Of a stretch of 15,271 nt of DNA, positions 9,160 to 15,271 are shown in pieces (position 1 is the stretch's first letter; every line of letters begins with the position of its first letter). A program made the translations under genes and the position numbers. The notes below the pieces were generated by a model, which did no database searches, was not told the DNA's origin, and saw nothing but the letters and a program-made list of their open reading frames with translations. Source of the DNA: Tumulicola sp039922955 (lineage in GTDB: Bacteria; Vulcanimicrobiota; Vulcanimicrobiia; Vulcanimicrobiales; Vulcanimicrobiaceae); the NCBI GenBank assembly GCA_039922955.1, contig JBDTDR010000221.1, positions 1 through 15,271 of the forward strand. Reading direction: 5' to 3'.

Positions 9160-10593
9160 ATGAAGAGATGTGCCGGCTTGTTTGTCGCCGCGTTCATGAC
9201 AGCTTGTGGTTCGCCGTATTCGCAATCGGACTCCGTGCCCGTGCCCGTTGCCGCCCCATTGCACCATCGTGCGGGGTCGTATCCGATCGGCCACGTCGTG
9301 GTCATCATGCAGGAGAACCGCAGTTTCGATAACCTCTTCCGCGGTTTTCCGAAAGCCGATTCGGCCACGTTCGGCTACGGCCACGGAACGAAATATACGC
9401 TGCAAGAGCTGCCGTTGAAGTGGGACTTCGACATCAATCATTATCACTACGAATTCTTGGAAGACTACGACGGCGGAACGAACGACGGCTTCGACCGCCT
9501 GATCCACGGGCCCACATCGGGCTGCAAGTATCTCCCGTGGGACTGGGTCAACCATCCATCGTGCTGGTCGTTTTGGAGCGGCAAAGTCTACGCGAAGATG
9601 GCGTATTCGTATGTGAAGAAGTCCGAGATTCAACCATATTGGACGATGGCAGCCCAGTACACGCTGGGCGATCATAACTTTGGCTCGACCAACGGACCGA
9701 GCTTTGAGCCGCATCAAGAGTTGATCGCGGGTCAAACAGGTCACGCGTCGGAAGTCCCGAGTACGACCCCGTGGGGTTGCGACCGTCCAAAGGAAGATGA
9801 GTACTACCTTGAATACGGGTCGGATAATCAAAACGACTTTCCACCGGCGGTGGGACACGAGGTCTATGCGATGCCGGGGCACGTGTGCTTCACGTACGAG
9901 ACCATCGCGAACTTACTCGACAATGCGAGCATTTCGTGGCGCTGGTACAAGCAGCCAGATCCCACCCCCGGGCACCAGGAAGACTCGTACTGGCTCGACG
10001 CATTCGATGCAATCCAGGCGGTGCGATTCGGGTCGGATTACAAGAACGTCGTGACGCCCGATAAGCAAGTTCTTAACGACATTTCAAGCGGCAGTCTTGC
10101 ACAAGTATCCTGGGTGATGCCACACGGCGGAGCCTCGGATCATCCCGGCAATAACTCCGGCAACTGCGGTCCCGCGTGGGTGACAGCTATCGTCAACGCC
10201 ATCGGCCAGAGCAACTATTGGAAGAGCACGGCGGTAATCATCACCTGGGACGAGTGGGGCGGATGGTTCGATCACGTCAAACCGCCGCAGTACGCAAACC
10301 CCGAGACCGGCGTGTACGAGGGGTTAGGATATCGGGTGCCGTTGATCATCATTTCGCCGTACGCCAAGACCCGCTACGTGTCGAAGTCGCAGCATGAGAC
10401 TGCCAGCGCACTGCATTTCATCGAGAAGATGTTCGGGTTGCCGTCGCTCGGCAACGACGATGCACGAGCTGATGCCTACGACGATGTCTTCAATTTCTCG
10501 CAGGCTCCGACGCCTTTCAAGATGATCCCGCCGCCGCCGAACTATCAGACCTGCATGTCGCAATCGAATCCACCACCGGAAATCGACTACTAG
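9160..10593 (+). CDS. phosphoesterase lipoprotein, acid phosphatase / phospholipase C family
   Basis: Secreted phosphoesterase of the AcpA/phospholipase C superfamily, which hydrolyses phosphomonoesters or phospholipid head groups. The start is supported by AAGGA about 7 bases upstream. The N-terminus is a lipoprotein signal (LFVAAFMTACGSP), with lipid attachment expected at Cys16. Met at the -3 position is slightly unusual. Family motifs in order are VVVIMQENRSFDNLFRGFP (residues 47-64, Glu52 and Asn53 as likely metal ligands), DHNFGSTNGPSFEPH (171-185, containing the nucleophile region), WVMPHGGASDHPG (318-330), and ITWDEWGGWFDHVKPP (361-376), whose Asp365, Asp371 and His372 are likely metal ligands. 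The 477 aa length is normal. The C-terminus is proline-rich (MIPPPPNYQ). The substrate cannot be told from sequence. It is transcribed away from the 91-aa gene across a 265-base GC-rich gap in which I see no clear promoter. Confidence 0.93.
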   Translation: MKRCAGLFVAAFMTACGSPYSQSDSVPVPVAAPLHHRAGSYPIGHVVVIMQENRSFDNLFRGFPKADSATFGYGHGTKYTLQELPLKWDFDINHYHYEFLEDYDGGTNDGFDRLIHGPTSGCKYLPWDWVNHPSCWSFWSGKVYAKMAYSYVKKSEIQPYWTMAAQYTLGDHNFGSTNGPSFEPHQELIAGQTGHASEVPSTTPWGCDRPKEDEYYLEYGSDNQNDFPPAVGHEVYAMPGHVCFTYETIANLLDNASISWRWYKQPDPTPGHQEDSYWLDAFDAIQAVRFGSDYKNVVTPDKQVLNDISSGSLAQVSWVMPHGGASDHPGNNSGNCGPAWVTAIVNAIGQSNYWKSTAVIITWDEWGGWFDHVKPPQYANPETGVYEGLGYRVPLIIISPYAKTRYVSKSQHETASALHFIEKMFGLPSLGNDDARADAYDDVFNFSQAPTPFKMIPPPPNYQTCMSQSNPPPEIDY

Positions 10594-10727
10594 GGGTTCG
10601 CTCGGCAACGACAGGCCTGAGTATCGTCAACGGCTACCGAATGGCTACCATCGCGGCTTTAGGTGGTACAACGCCGCGCGCGCAGGAAGCCGGAAAGCGT
10701 TGAAATATAGGACGCTTCAAGGCACGT

Positions 10728-10821
10728 GGGAGCGTACGAATCTGGTGGTTCGCACGGTCTTCAAAATCGCTGAGGCCGTCGCAAGGCGGCTGGTAGGTTC
10801 GATTCCTACACGCTCCCGCCA
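10728..10821 (+). tRNA. selC: tRNA-Sec (selenocysteine, anticodon TCA)
   Basis: Folds as a bacterial selenocysteine tRNA of 94 bases. The acceptor stem has 8 bp (GGGAGCGT 10728-10735 with ACGCTCCC 10810-10817). The D stem has 6 bp with a 4-base loop (CGAATC / TGGT / GGTTCG, 10737-10752). The anticodon loop CTTCAAA (10759-10765) has TCA at 10761-10763. The long variable arm has 6 bp (GCCGTC 10775-10780 with GGCGGC 10785-10790, loop GCAA). The T arm has 5 bp (GTAGG / TTCGATT / CCTAC). Discriminator G10818 is followed by encoded CCA. The 8-bp acceptor, 6-bp D stem, long extra arm and UCA anticodon together separate it from tRNA-Ser. The anticodon stem is weaker than usual: four pairs including a G-U, with an A-C mismatch at its base. 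TATAGG at 10706-10711 is a possible -10 box without a good -35. No sel gene is adjacent. Confidence 0.93.
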
Positions 10822-11410
10822 CTTCCAAATTTCCCCGTATTTACACGCGTTTTGCGGCATGGCGTGTCTTTCACTACACTGTTTGCTTCGGTTTTGTTGA
10901 AAAATCCGATTGAGCATTTTCAGACTCCCTCCAACTCCGGCGCGCCCGCCGCCCCAACCGGCAGAAGTGCCGCGTGAACGGCCAGGACCTCGGCGGCACC
11001 GCCCAGCCCGTCCGGACCGGAAGCGTCGCCGACATAAACCCACTTCCCCCCCATCCCGACCTCCCTTATGAACGGATTCGAAGTGTCAGCGACCCCTCGA
11101 TCGAAAATGGCCGCCGGCAACGCTTCGTTGCGGCTTTAGCACCGGTCGAGCCTGCCACCATCAGCCAAGAGCAGCAACGTGCCCGAAAAAGCGAACGGCG
11201 TCTGGTGTTTGACGCCGGAGAGGCGCGCCACCAGCGGGCGGGTTTTCTAATGAAGATCAACGCCTCTATGATCGCGGCCTTCAACACATCGCAAACGCGC
11301 ACCAGTCGCTAAGCAACGATACAATTTCCGGCGTAATGGAAGATGAAGGCTTGCATACGTGCGCAGTCAGCGCCGGTGGAACCAGCGATTCCACCATCGG
11401 CTCAGCCTGC
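10822..11410. other. 589-base region without an intact gene, downstream of selC
   Basis: The first 100 bases are visibly more AT-rich than the surroundings (runs such as AAATTT, GTTTTGTTGAAAAA), a contrast often seen next to tRNA genes used for integration. The rest is GC-rich, with only broken open frames in both directions. The most protein-like stretch is on the minus strand (about 10920-11240). It includes GGKWVYVGDASGPDGLGG and VHAALLP, the latter reminiscent of galactose-oxidase/kelch proteins, but it has an internal stop and no ribosome site. I see no integrase gene, and no second copy of the tRNA 3' end was noticed within the window. Confidence 0.5.
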
Positions 11411-11720
11411 CTATGCTTCTCCGAAAGCCTTCTGCTCCAAGTGGGCGTCGTTGTTGCCGTCAAGTTCTGGATGCGTTACCGCTGGTGGATCCTTATGATG
11501 AACGCTTGCCGAAGGATTAAATCCCTTGCCGAACTGCATCAGAAAATCGTAGCCGCAAACCTCGCAATGTGCCCTTTCCGGTCGAGCACCCGAAGCCGGT
11601 TTGTCGCGCTCCGTTCACGGATCTGCTGCAGTCGATACTTTCGTGCTCCCTCCAGGTCTAGGTCGTCTGTATTATCTTCCGCGATCGCATTGAGCGCCTC
11701 GTTCCCTAGGACCTTAGGCG
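11411..11720 (-). pseudogene. decayed HNH endonuclease fragment
   Basis: Two adjacent minus-strand frames together read like the HNH nuclease domain common in phages, restriction systems and mobile elements. The upstream part has EGARKYRLQQIRERSATNRL, resembling the basic helix that precedes the zinc knuckle. One frame over comes CEVCGYDF, then FGKGF and VHHKDP, the first CxxC and the catalytic HH of the family. The frames join if one base is restored near 11568. After VHHKDP the frame reaches a TAG at 11411-11413 without the second CxxC and final His region, so the C-terminus is lost. The N-terminus is cut off against the propeller gene, with no start codon or ribosome site. It is read here as a relic of a mobile or defence gene. 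Confidence 0.5.
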
Positions 11721-11752
11721 ACCACAACGAAAAGACGCGGAAAGGAGCGCAT

Positions 11753-12805
11753 ATGATGAGCCTTCGCAGCATACTCGGAGCGTTCGTTGGAGCAGGTCTG
11801 CTGTCGGCGTGCGGAGGCAGTGCTCTCTCGTCGTCAACGCCCGCTGCGGATGGGCCGCCGGTCACCACGCAGATGCGGGCGGCGAGCCCGCGAACGCACC
11901 GTCCCGACACGGGCGCTAATTTGTATGTCGTTAACTACGACACCAACACGGTGACGGTTTACGCTCCGGGGGGCGAGTCACCTCAGCGCACGATCTCCAA
12001 CCGCCTGAACTCGCCGTATAAGTTAGCCTTCGACGCCTCCGGCAACTTGTACGTCGGAAATTTGTTTGGTTATGACGCAAACGGCAACGTGAGAGTATAC
12101 GCCCGAGGCAAGGGGCTTCTGCTCAGAACGATTCACCAAGGCGTGAGCGATCCGGGGCCGTTGGCGTTTGACGCCTCCGGTGATCTCTACGTCGGAAATC
12201 AAAGCGCAAATAATGTAACGGTCTATGCTCCAGGCGAGGATTCCGTGCTGCGCACGATCCCGAACACGATCGACCCAGTGGCACTTGCTTTTGACGGTTC
12301 CGGTAACCTGTACGTTGCCAACTATATCGGGCAGAAGGTGACGGTCTATGCACCGGGCAGTACATCGGTGCTCAGAACGATCACGGAAGGCATCAGCGAC
12401 CCAGTGGCATTAGCCTTTGACGCTTCTGGCAACCTGTACGTCGCCAACGGATACAATAGTACTGTGACCGTGTATGCCCCAGGCAGTACGTCCGTTCTAA
12501 GAACGATTTCACAAGGCATAAGCAGTCCTCAGGCGCTATCGTTTGACGGAAAAGGGCACCTTTACGTCGGGAACTTCGGAACGAACGCGGTGACGGTCTA
12601 TCCCCCGAATAGTCAGAACGTTCTCCGCAAGGTGTCGCAAGGCGTGAACGACCCGATTGCCCTTGCATTTGACTCTTCCGAGTATCTATATGTGGCAAAT
12701 CTCATTGGGCATACCGTCACGGTCTACACGCCAGGCGGTAGGAGCCTGCTGCGCACGATTTCCGAGGGTATTTCTTACCCGATTTTCCTCGCGTTCGGTC
12801 CGTGA
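11753..12805 (+). CDS. NHL-like seven-bladed beta-propeller lipoprotein
   Basis: Exported lipoprotein, 350 aa. The ATG at 11753 (or the adjacent one at 11756) has AAAGGAG 5-8 bases upstream and gives a clean lipoprotein signal (MMSLRSILGAFVGAGLLSAC) with lipidation at Cys20. The frame stays open upstream to 11336, but that part lacks coding character. After a Ser/Thr/Pro linker (21-50) come repeated blades built on LAFDASGNLYVAN ... TVTVYAPGSTSVLRTI ... GISDP. LAFD-type strands begin at residues 91, 137, 178, 220, 262 and 304, with a last LAFGP at 346. The N-terminal NLYVVNYDTNTVTVYAP lacks its first strand and the C-terminal LAFGP supplies one, so the ring probably closes by a velcro strand into seven blades. 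NHL/YncE-like propellers usually bind proteins, sugars or ligands; no enzyme residues are evident. Such proteins are often multicopy in Eremiobacterota-like genomes (from memory). Confidence 0.9.
   Translation: MMSLRSILGAFVGAGLLSACGGSALSSSTPAADGPPVTTQMRAASPRTHRPDTGANLYVVNYDTNTVTVYAPGGESPQRTISNRLNSPYKLAFDASGNLYVGNLFGYDANGNVRVYARGKGLLLRTIHQGVSDPGPLAFDASGDLYVGNQSANNVTVYAPGEDSVLRTIPNTIDPVALAFDGSGNLYVANYIGQKVTVYAPGSTSVLRTITEGISDPVALAFDASGNLYVANGYNSTVTVYAPGSTSVLRTISQGISSPQALSFDGKGHLYVGNFGTNAVTVYPPNSQNVLRKVSQGVNDPIALAFDSSEYLYVANLIGHTVTVYTPGGRSLLRTISEGISYPIFLAFGP
12161..12802 (+). repeat. in-gene blade repeats, about 126 bases per unit
   Basis: Coding repeats of the propeller gene. Blade starts fall at 12161, 12284, 12410, 12536, 12662 and 12788, giving steps of 123 and then four steps of exactly 126 bases. 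Short identical DNA runs recur between units, for example GTGACGGTCTATGC and ACGATTTC. This suggests growth by unit duplication followed by drift. Confidence 0.75.
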
Positions 12806-12904
12806 ACTTGCTGAAGCTCGTCGATCAAGACTTGGCCGCGGAACACCACGTCGAGGCGGCTTTCGAGATCGCGGCTCGGGCCTGAGCGTCGTGTCGCGAG
12901 GCCG

Positions 12905-12931
12905 TTGTGCATTGCGGACTTTGTGCATTGC
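12905..12931 (+). repeat. tandem direct repeat TTGTGCATTGC
   Basis: Two exact 11-base copies at 12905-12915 and 12921-12931, 16 bases apart start to start. The spacing is about one and a half helical turns. Nothing in the sequence says whether this is a protein-binding site. Confidence 0.6.
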
Positions 12932-12960
12932 AACTGTGCGGCCATCAGCGCCACGCCGCG

Positions 12961-13045
12961 GGTTAGCTCGCCCCTAGCCGCCCCGCAGCCCTGAGCCCCG
13001 GCGCCGAGGGCAACGAATCAAGCCCCCGGTAAGGGGGGCCTCGTT
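12961..13045. other. three consecutive stem-loops, possible terminator or structured RNA
   Basis: Hairpin 1 is GGTTAG (12961-12966) with CTAGCC (12974-12979). Hairpin 2 is GCCCT (12988-12992) with AGGGC (13007-13011), with the palindrome CGGCGCCG inside. Hairpin 3 is AACGA (13012-13016) with TCGTT (13041-13045) outside, then GCCCCC (13022-13027) with GGGGGC (13034-13039). Hairpin 3 is followed on the plus strand by TCAAAAGG, so a classic U-tract is missing on both strands. The position between converging genes suits a bidirectional terminator, but a structured RNA is also possible. Confidence 0.4.
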
Positions 13046-13140
13046 TCAAAAGGCCTTAGCTATCTATCCCCGCGTGACCGTGCCCTAAGTTCGCGGATGA
13101 CGCATTTACTTCGAAGTGGAAGTCACCAATTAGCCGCAAA

Positions 13141-13601
13141 TTACGTGTATGGGCAATATATGTTCGTCGACTTCAGAAACGTATATCCCACTCTTGAGCC
13201 GTGGGCATTGACTCCATAGAATTCGATATCGGCACCGCCGCAAGATTGACCCGGCGTGATAAGCCACTGCGTTTGGCTGCTGCCTTCCCGCTCCGCGTTG
13301 TAGCAGAGTTTGCCGTTAAAGCATGAGTTGAGTTTTCCCAAGTACGAACTGACGACGCTCGGCCTGGATACGGTCACGACGATGCCGGCCTTTGTGTGTC
13401 TCGTCAAACGTAGGGACACGGCGAAACCTTGACGCCGCGCGTTCCGCCGCCGTCTTTGTCAGGCGTGATCGCGGCCGGTTGCCCCGCGCGTAATGCGGGC
13501 GGCATGACGGCCGAGCCGAGCGAAGATCCCGATGGTCCCGGCGCGCATGCGGAAAGGACGGCTATGCCAACAGCCACGCCTACGGTGTGCCGATGAAACA
13601 T
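13141..13601 (-). CDS. small lipoprotein with cysteine-rich C-terminal domain, frameshifted
   Basis: Unknown envelope protein. The ATG at 13601 has GGAGG about 9 bases upstream and starts a lipoprotein signal (MFHRHTVGVAVGIAVLSACA), lipidation expected at Cys19. A Gly/Ser/Pro/Ala linker follows. The frame then stops at TGA 13404-13406 (VKVSPCPYV-stop). An overlapping minus-strand frame, open from 13419 to 13141, continues sensibly (RLTRHTKAGIVVTVSRPSVV, LNSCFNGKLCYNAE, LITPGQSCGGADIEFYGVNA, STNIYCPYT) and has no ribosome site of its own. Restoring one base near 13412 joins them into a 153-aa protein. The C-terminal part looks like a small beta-rich domain with several cysteines that may pair after export. 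No family is recognised. Confidence 0.7.
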
Positions 13602-13927
13602 CGTGAACGACCTCCAGCGCCGACTCTTATCTGAAACCTCATTTCTGAAAAAAGTCTGAAGCAGGGCGAGGCCGAGCGGGGTGCCCAAAAGCGGCGGTCT
13701 CGGAAGCTGTTGCCGCCAGTGCTCCGGAGCTACCTCGCCGATCGCGGTTTGTCCTCCGGCGCTTTGCCTTGGTAGCAAACTGCGATCGTTGCCCAGGCCC
13801 TGCCGCCGCTCTTCGATTCTGAAAGCGCGGATCAAGCCCATTGCCCGCGCCACGTAGTTGTGTGGCGTTGACTAAACTGACTTCGATCTGCGCAGGTTCT
13901 GCGTCTACGCCGAAGTAGTAATCCAAT
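13602..13927. other. 326-base divergent intergenic region
   Basis: It separates the frameshifted lipoprotein gene (-) from the TAP-like hydrolase gene (+), so both promoters are expected here. On the plus strand TTGACT at 13868-13873 resembles a -35 box, but no convincing -10 follows at 16-18 bases. On the minus strand GATAAG lies about 35 bases before the lipoprotein start. The middle contains a strong inverted repeat (13739-13788). Open frames through it on both strands lack ribosome sites and recognisable motifs. Confidence 0.5.
13739..13788. repeat. 13-bp inverted repeat with 24-base spacer
   Basis: The left arm CGATCGCGGTTTG (13739-13751) and right arm CAAACTGCGATCG (13776-13788) are complementary at 12 of 13 positions, the exception being a G-T wobble. 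Within the spacer CC-GGC (13756-13760) can pair with GCC-GG (13766-13772), extending the structure with a two-base bulge. There is no U-tract on either side, so a terminator is unlikely. An operator, a REP/MITE-type element or a structured leader fit better. Confidence 0.65.
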
Positions 13928-15271
13928 ATGATTTACCGCTTGCTTTCTACTTGCAAAATTGCGTGTGCTTTCGCGCTATTGCTCCATTCCCCCGGCGTTG
14001 CGGCGGCGTCGATCGGAGCGGCATTGAACTGGTCGCCGTGTCCGGACGTACCGAACACCGAGTGTGCCCGACTTCCAGTTCCGATCGACCCGGCCAAGCC
14101 GAACGGCGAAAAGCTTAACATACGCCTGGGCCGCGTGCCGGCACAGGATCGGGCGAACAAAAAGGGCGTCATCGTCTTTCTCCCGGGCGGACCCGGCGCG
14201 GGAATCGGCGCGATCTTCGGCGGCGATAACCGCAAGGCGCAGCATATCGACGAGCTCAGCAGGAGCTGGGATCTCGTGGTATTCGACCCGCGGGGCATCG
14301 GAGAGAGCAGCCCGATCCGCTGCTCGCCGCAGGCGGTCCCCTCACCCCCGCCTCCATCGCTGCAGCCGCCGGGACGAAAGTACTATCAGAATGTCGCGCG
14401 CTCGAACGCCGCGTTTTTCAAGACGTGCTTTGCAGAAAGCGGCGAATTGATGCGGCACTTATCCTCGGCTGACACGGCCGCCGACATCGAGCAGATCCGC
14501 CGCGTGCTGACGCCCAACGAAGGTCTGATTGCGTACGCGGGTTCGTACGGATCGGCGTACGGCCAGGCGTATCTCGAGCGATACCCGACGCTTGTCAAGG
14601 CGATGGTCCTCGACGGCGTGGTTGATCACAGCATCGATTTCCCGACGTTCGTCGCGCGCAACGTGCGCTCGGTCGATGACGAGTTCGACCGAATGGTGCG
14701 TTGGTGCGCGTCGAGCACGTCGTGCGCGTTGCACGGCCGCTCCCTCGCTGCCGTCTACGATGAAGTGGCGCACGCCCACCCTGACTTTATTCCCGTTATT
14801 TCGCAGTTGCTGGCGGCCGGAAGCGACCCGGAGTTCGGCTGGCCCGCGCTCGCAAAAATGCTCGCCGCGGCCAAGGCCGGCGATACGGCCGGCTTCGAAG
14901 AGATGCGCAAAGGGACGTCGCTCGCCGGCGGTGCGGATCCGCACGTAGCGGCCGGCAAGAGCGGTCTCTTCTCCGGGGTGATCTGCGCGGACTACGGTCC
15001 ACAGACCGACTTCGGCGCGCTCGTCGCCGCCGGACGCGCCATTGCCAACGAGGCCCCGCGCTTTGCATGGAAGTTCTGGGACTACACGCCTAATCTCCGT
15101 GCTAGCGTCGGCGTCGGCGATTGCGTCGGCTGGCCGATCGCCGCAGGATATCCGCCGCACCCGCTGCGCATCGGACTGAATTCCAACGTCATGGTCGCGA
15201 ATCCGACACACGACCCGGCGACGCCACTGGCCAATGCGCTCTCCGTCTGGCTGCAGATTCCGCAAGCACGA
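13928..15271 (+). CDS. secreted alpha/beta hydrolase, tripeptidyl aminopeptidase (TAP) like, 3' end outside window
   Basis: Serine peptidase/hydrolase of the S33/TAP group, which removes N-terminal residues or peptides. The frame is open from the ATG at 13928 to the window end (448 codons). The N-terminus is a signal peptide (LLSTCKIACAFALLLHSPGVAAA), cleavage expected near residue 27. The ribosome site is weak. The oxyanion motif is LPGGPGAG (85-92) where HGGPG is usual. WDLVVFDPRGIGESSP (114-129) follows. The nucleophile elbow is YAGSYGSAYGQ with Ser206; the first elbow glycine is Ala204. Asp429 in VANPTHDPATPLANA (423-437) is the expected acid, and the catalytic His should lie just beyond the window. 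Paired cysteines in the cap region (260, 266) suit an exported protein. The family is clear; the exact substrate is not. Confidence 0.9.
   Translation, partial: MIYRLLSTCKIACAFALLLHSPGVAAASIGAALNWSPCPDVPNTECARLPVPIDPAKPNGEKLNIRLGRVPAQDRANKKGVIVFLPGGPGAGIGAIFGGDNRKAQHIDELSRSWDLVVFDPRGIGESSPIRCSPQAVPSPPPPSLQPPGRKYYQNVARSNAAFFKTCFAESGELMRHLSSADTAADIEQIRRVLTPNEGLIAYAGSYGSAYGQAYLERYPTLVKAMVLDGVVDHSIDFPTFVARNVRSVDDEFDRMVRWCASSTSCALHGRSLAAVYDEVAHAHPDFIPVISQLLAAGSDPEFGWPALAKMLAAAKAGDTAGFEEMRKGTSLAGGADPHVAAGKSGLFSGVICADYGPQTDFGALVAAGRAIANEAPRFAWKFWDYTPNLRASVGVGDCVGWPIAAGYPPHPLRIGLNSNVMVANPTHDPATPLANALSVWLQIPQAR

Larger units (their letters stand above)
12806..13140. other. 335-base intergenic region, no supported gene
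   Basis: It lies between the 3' ends of the propeller gene (+) and the frameshifted lipoprotein gene (-). It holds an 11-base direct repeat (12905-12931) and three consecutive stem-loops (12961-13045), listed separately. A minus-strand open frame of about 56-60 codons ending at 12775 includes ESRLDVVFRGQVLIDELQQV and is protein-like, but it has no ribosome site and overlaps the propeller gene's end by 31 bases, so it is not called. A palindrome ACTTCGAAGT lies near 13110. Confidence 0.5.

Noticed and set aside
10920..11240. Minus-strand kelch/galactose-oxidase-like remnant (VHAALLP, GGKWVYVGDASGPDGLGG)
   Set aside because: The motif is short, the frame has an internal stop, and there is no ribosome site or flanking repeats. 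It is too weak to call even as a pseudogene.
10974..11312. 112-codon plus-strand open frame after selC
   Set aside because: No ribosome site, signal or motif, and composition like random GC-rich DNA. The minus strand looks at least as protein-like.
11336..11752. N-terminal extension of the propeller protein from 11336
   Set aside because: The stretch is arginine- and serine-rich without motifs, while 11753 has a strong ribosome site and a perfect lipoprotein signal. The opposite strand carries the HNH relic.
12775..13023. Minus-strand small frame containing ESRLDVVFRGQVLIDELQQV
   Set aside because: No ribosome site or clear start, and it runs through the stem-loops and into the propeller gene. 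No family is recognised.
13404..13406. TGA in the lipoprotein gene as a selenocysteine codon, given selC nearby
   Set aside because: Reading through gives only a few residues before another stop, whereas the shifted frame continues as a coherent protein. No SECIS-like hairpin is seen just after the TGA.
1..15271. CRISPR array, complete insertion sequence or rRNA gene
   Set aside because: No regularly spaced direct repeats outside the propeller coding repeats, no transposase frame with terminal repeats, and no rRNA-like sequence were seen.

Overview
This window is GC-rich, gene-dense bacterial DNA. The mix of genes is a class III adenylate cyclase fused to an AfsR-like ATPase, a sedolisin (S53) peptidase, an acid phosphatase/phospholipase C-type lipoprotein, and a lipoprotein beta-propeller with YVAN/VTVYAPG blades. 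This recalls soil lineages such as Candidatus Eremiobacterota (WPS-2). That placement is inferred from gene style; no phylogenetic marker was compared.

Layout. 1-3569 (+) is the 3' part of an Lhr-type DNA helicase. Its tail overlaps by 32 bases the tail of a small convergent gene of unknown function (3538-3924, -). A 124-base divergent gap separates that gene from an S53 peptidase (4049-5566, +). 5578-8894 (-) is a probable three-gene unit: a 91-aa alpha/beta protein, the cyclase-ATPase, and a 61-aa helical protein whose ribosome binding site lies in the last codons of the ATPase gene. The cyclase-ATPase frame is broken by one missing base inside the Walker A sequence. 9160-10593 (+) is the phosphatase/PLC lipoprotein.

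10728-10821 (+) is a selenocysteine tRNA (selC, anticodon TCA) that automatic gene tracks can easily miss. The 900 bases after it hold no intact gene but carry a decayed HNH endonuclease on the minus strand, so this looks like a small accessory or integration-scarred segment. 11753-12805 (+) is a probably seven-bladed propeller lipoprotein. 12806-13140 has no gene but contains a short direct repeat and three consecutive stem-loops. 13141-13601 (-) is a small lipoprotein gene broken by a one-base deletion. The 326-base gap after it has a strong 13-bp inverted repeat. 13928-15271 (+) is a secreted TAP-type alpha/beta hydrolase that runs off the window.

How they fit together: most intact genes encode secreted or envelope proteins (two or three lipoproteins, an exported peptidase-like hydrolase) or cAMP-linked signalling, with no single obvious pathway. 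selC is the clearest functional statement: the organism probably decodes UGA as selenocysteine, though no selenoprotein or sel operon is visible here. Three independent one-base deletions in otherwise well-preserved frames suggest either draft-assembly indels or real gene decay; raw reads would decide.
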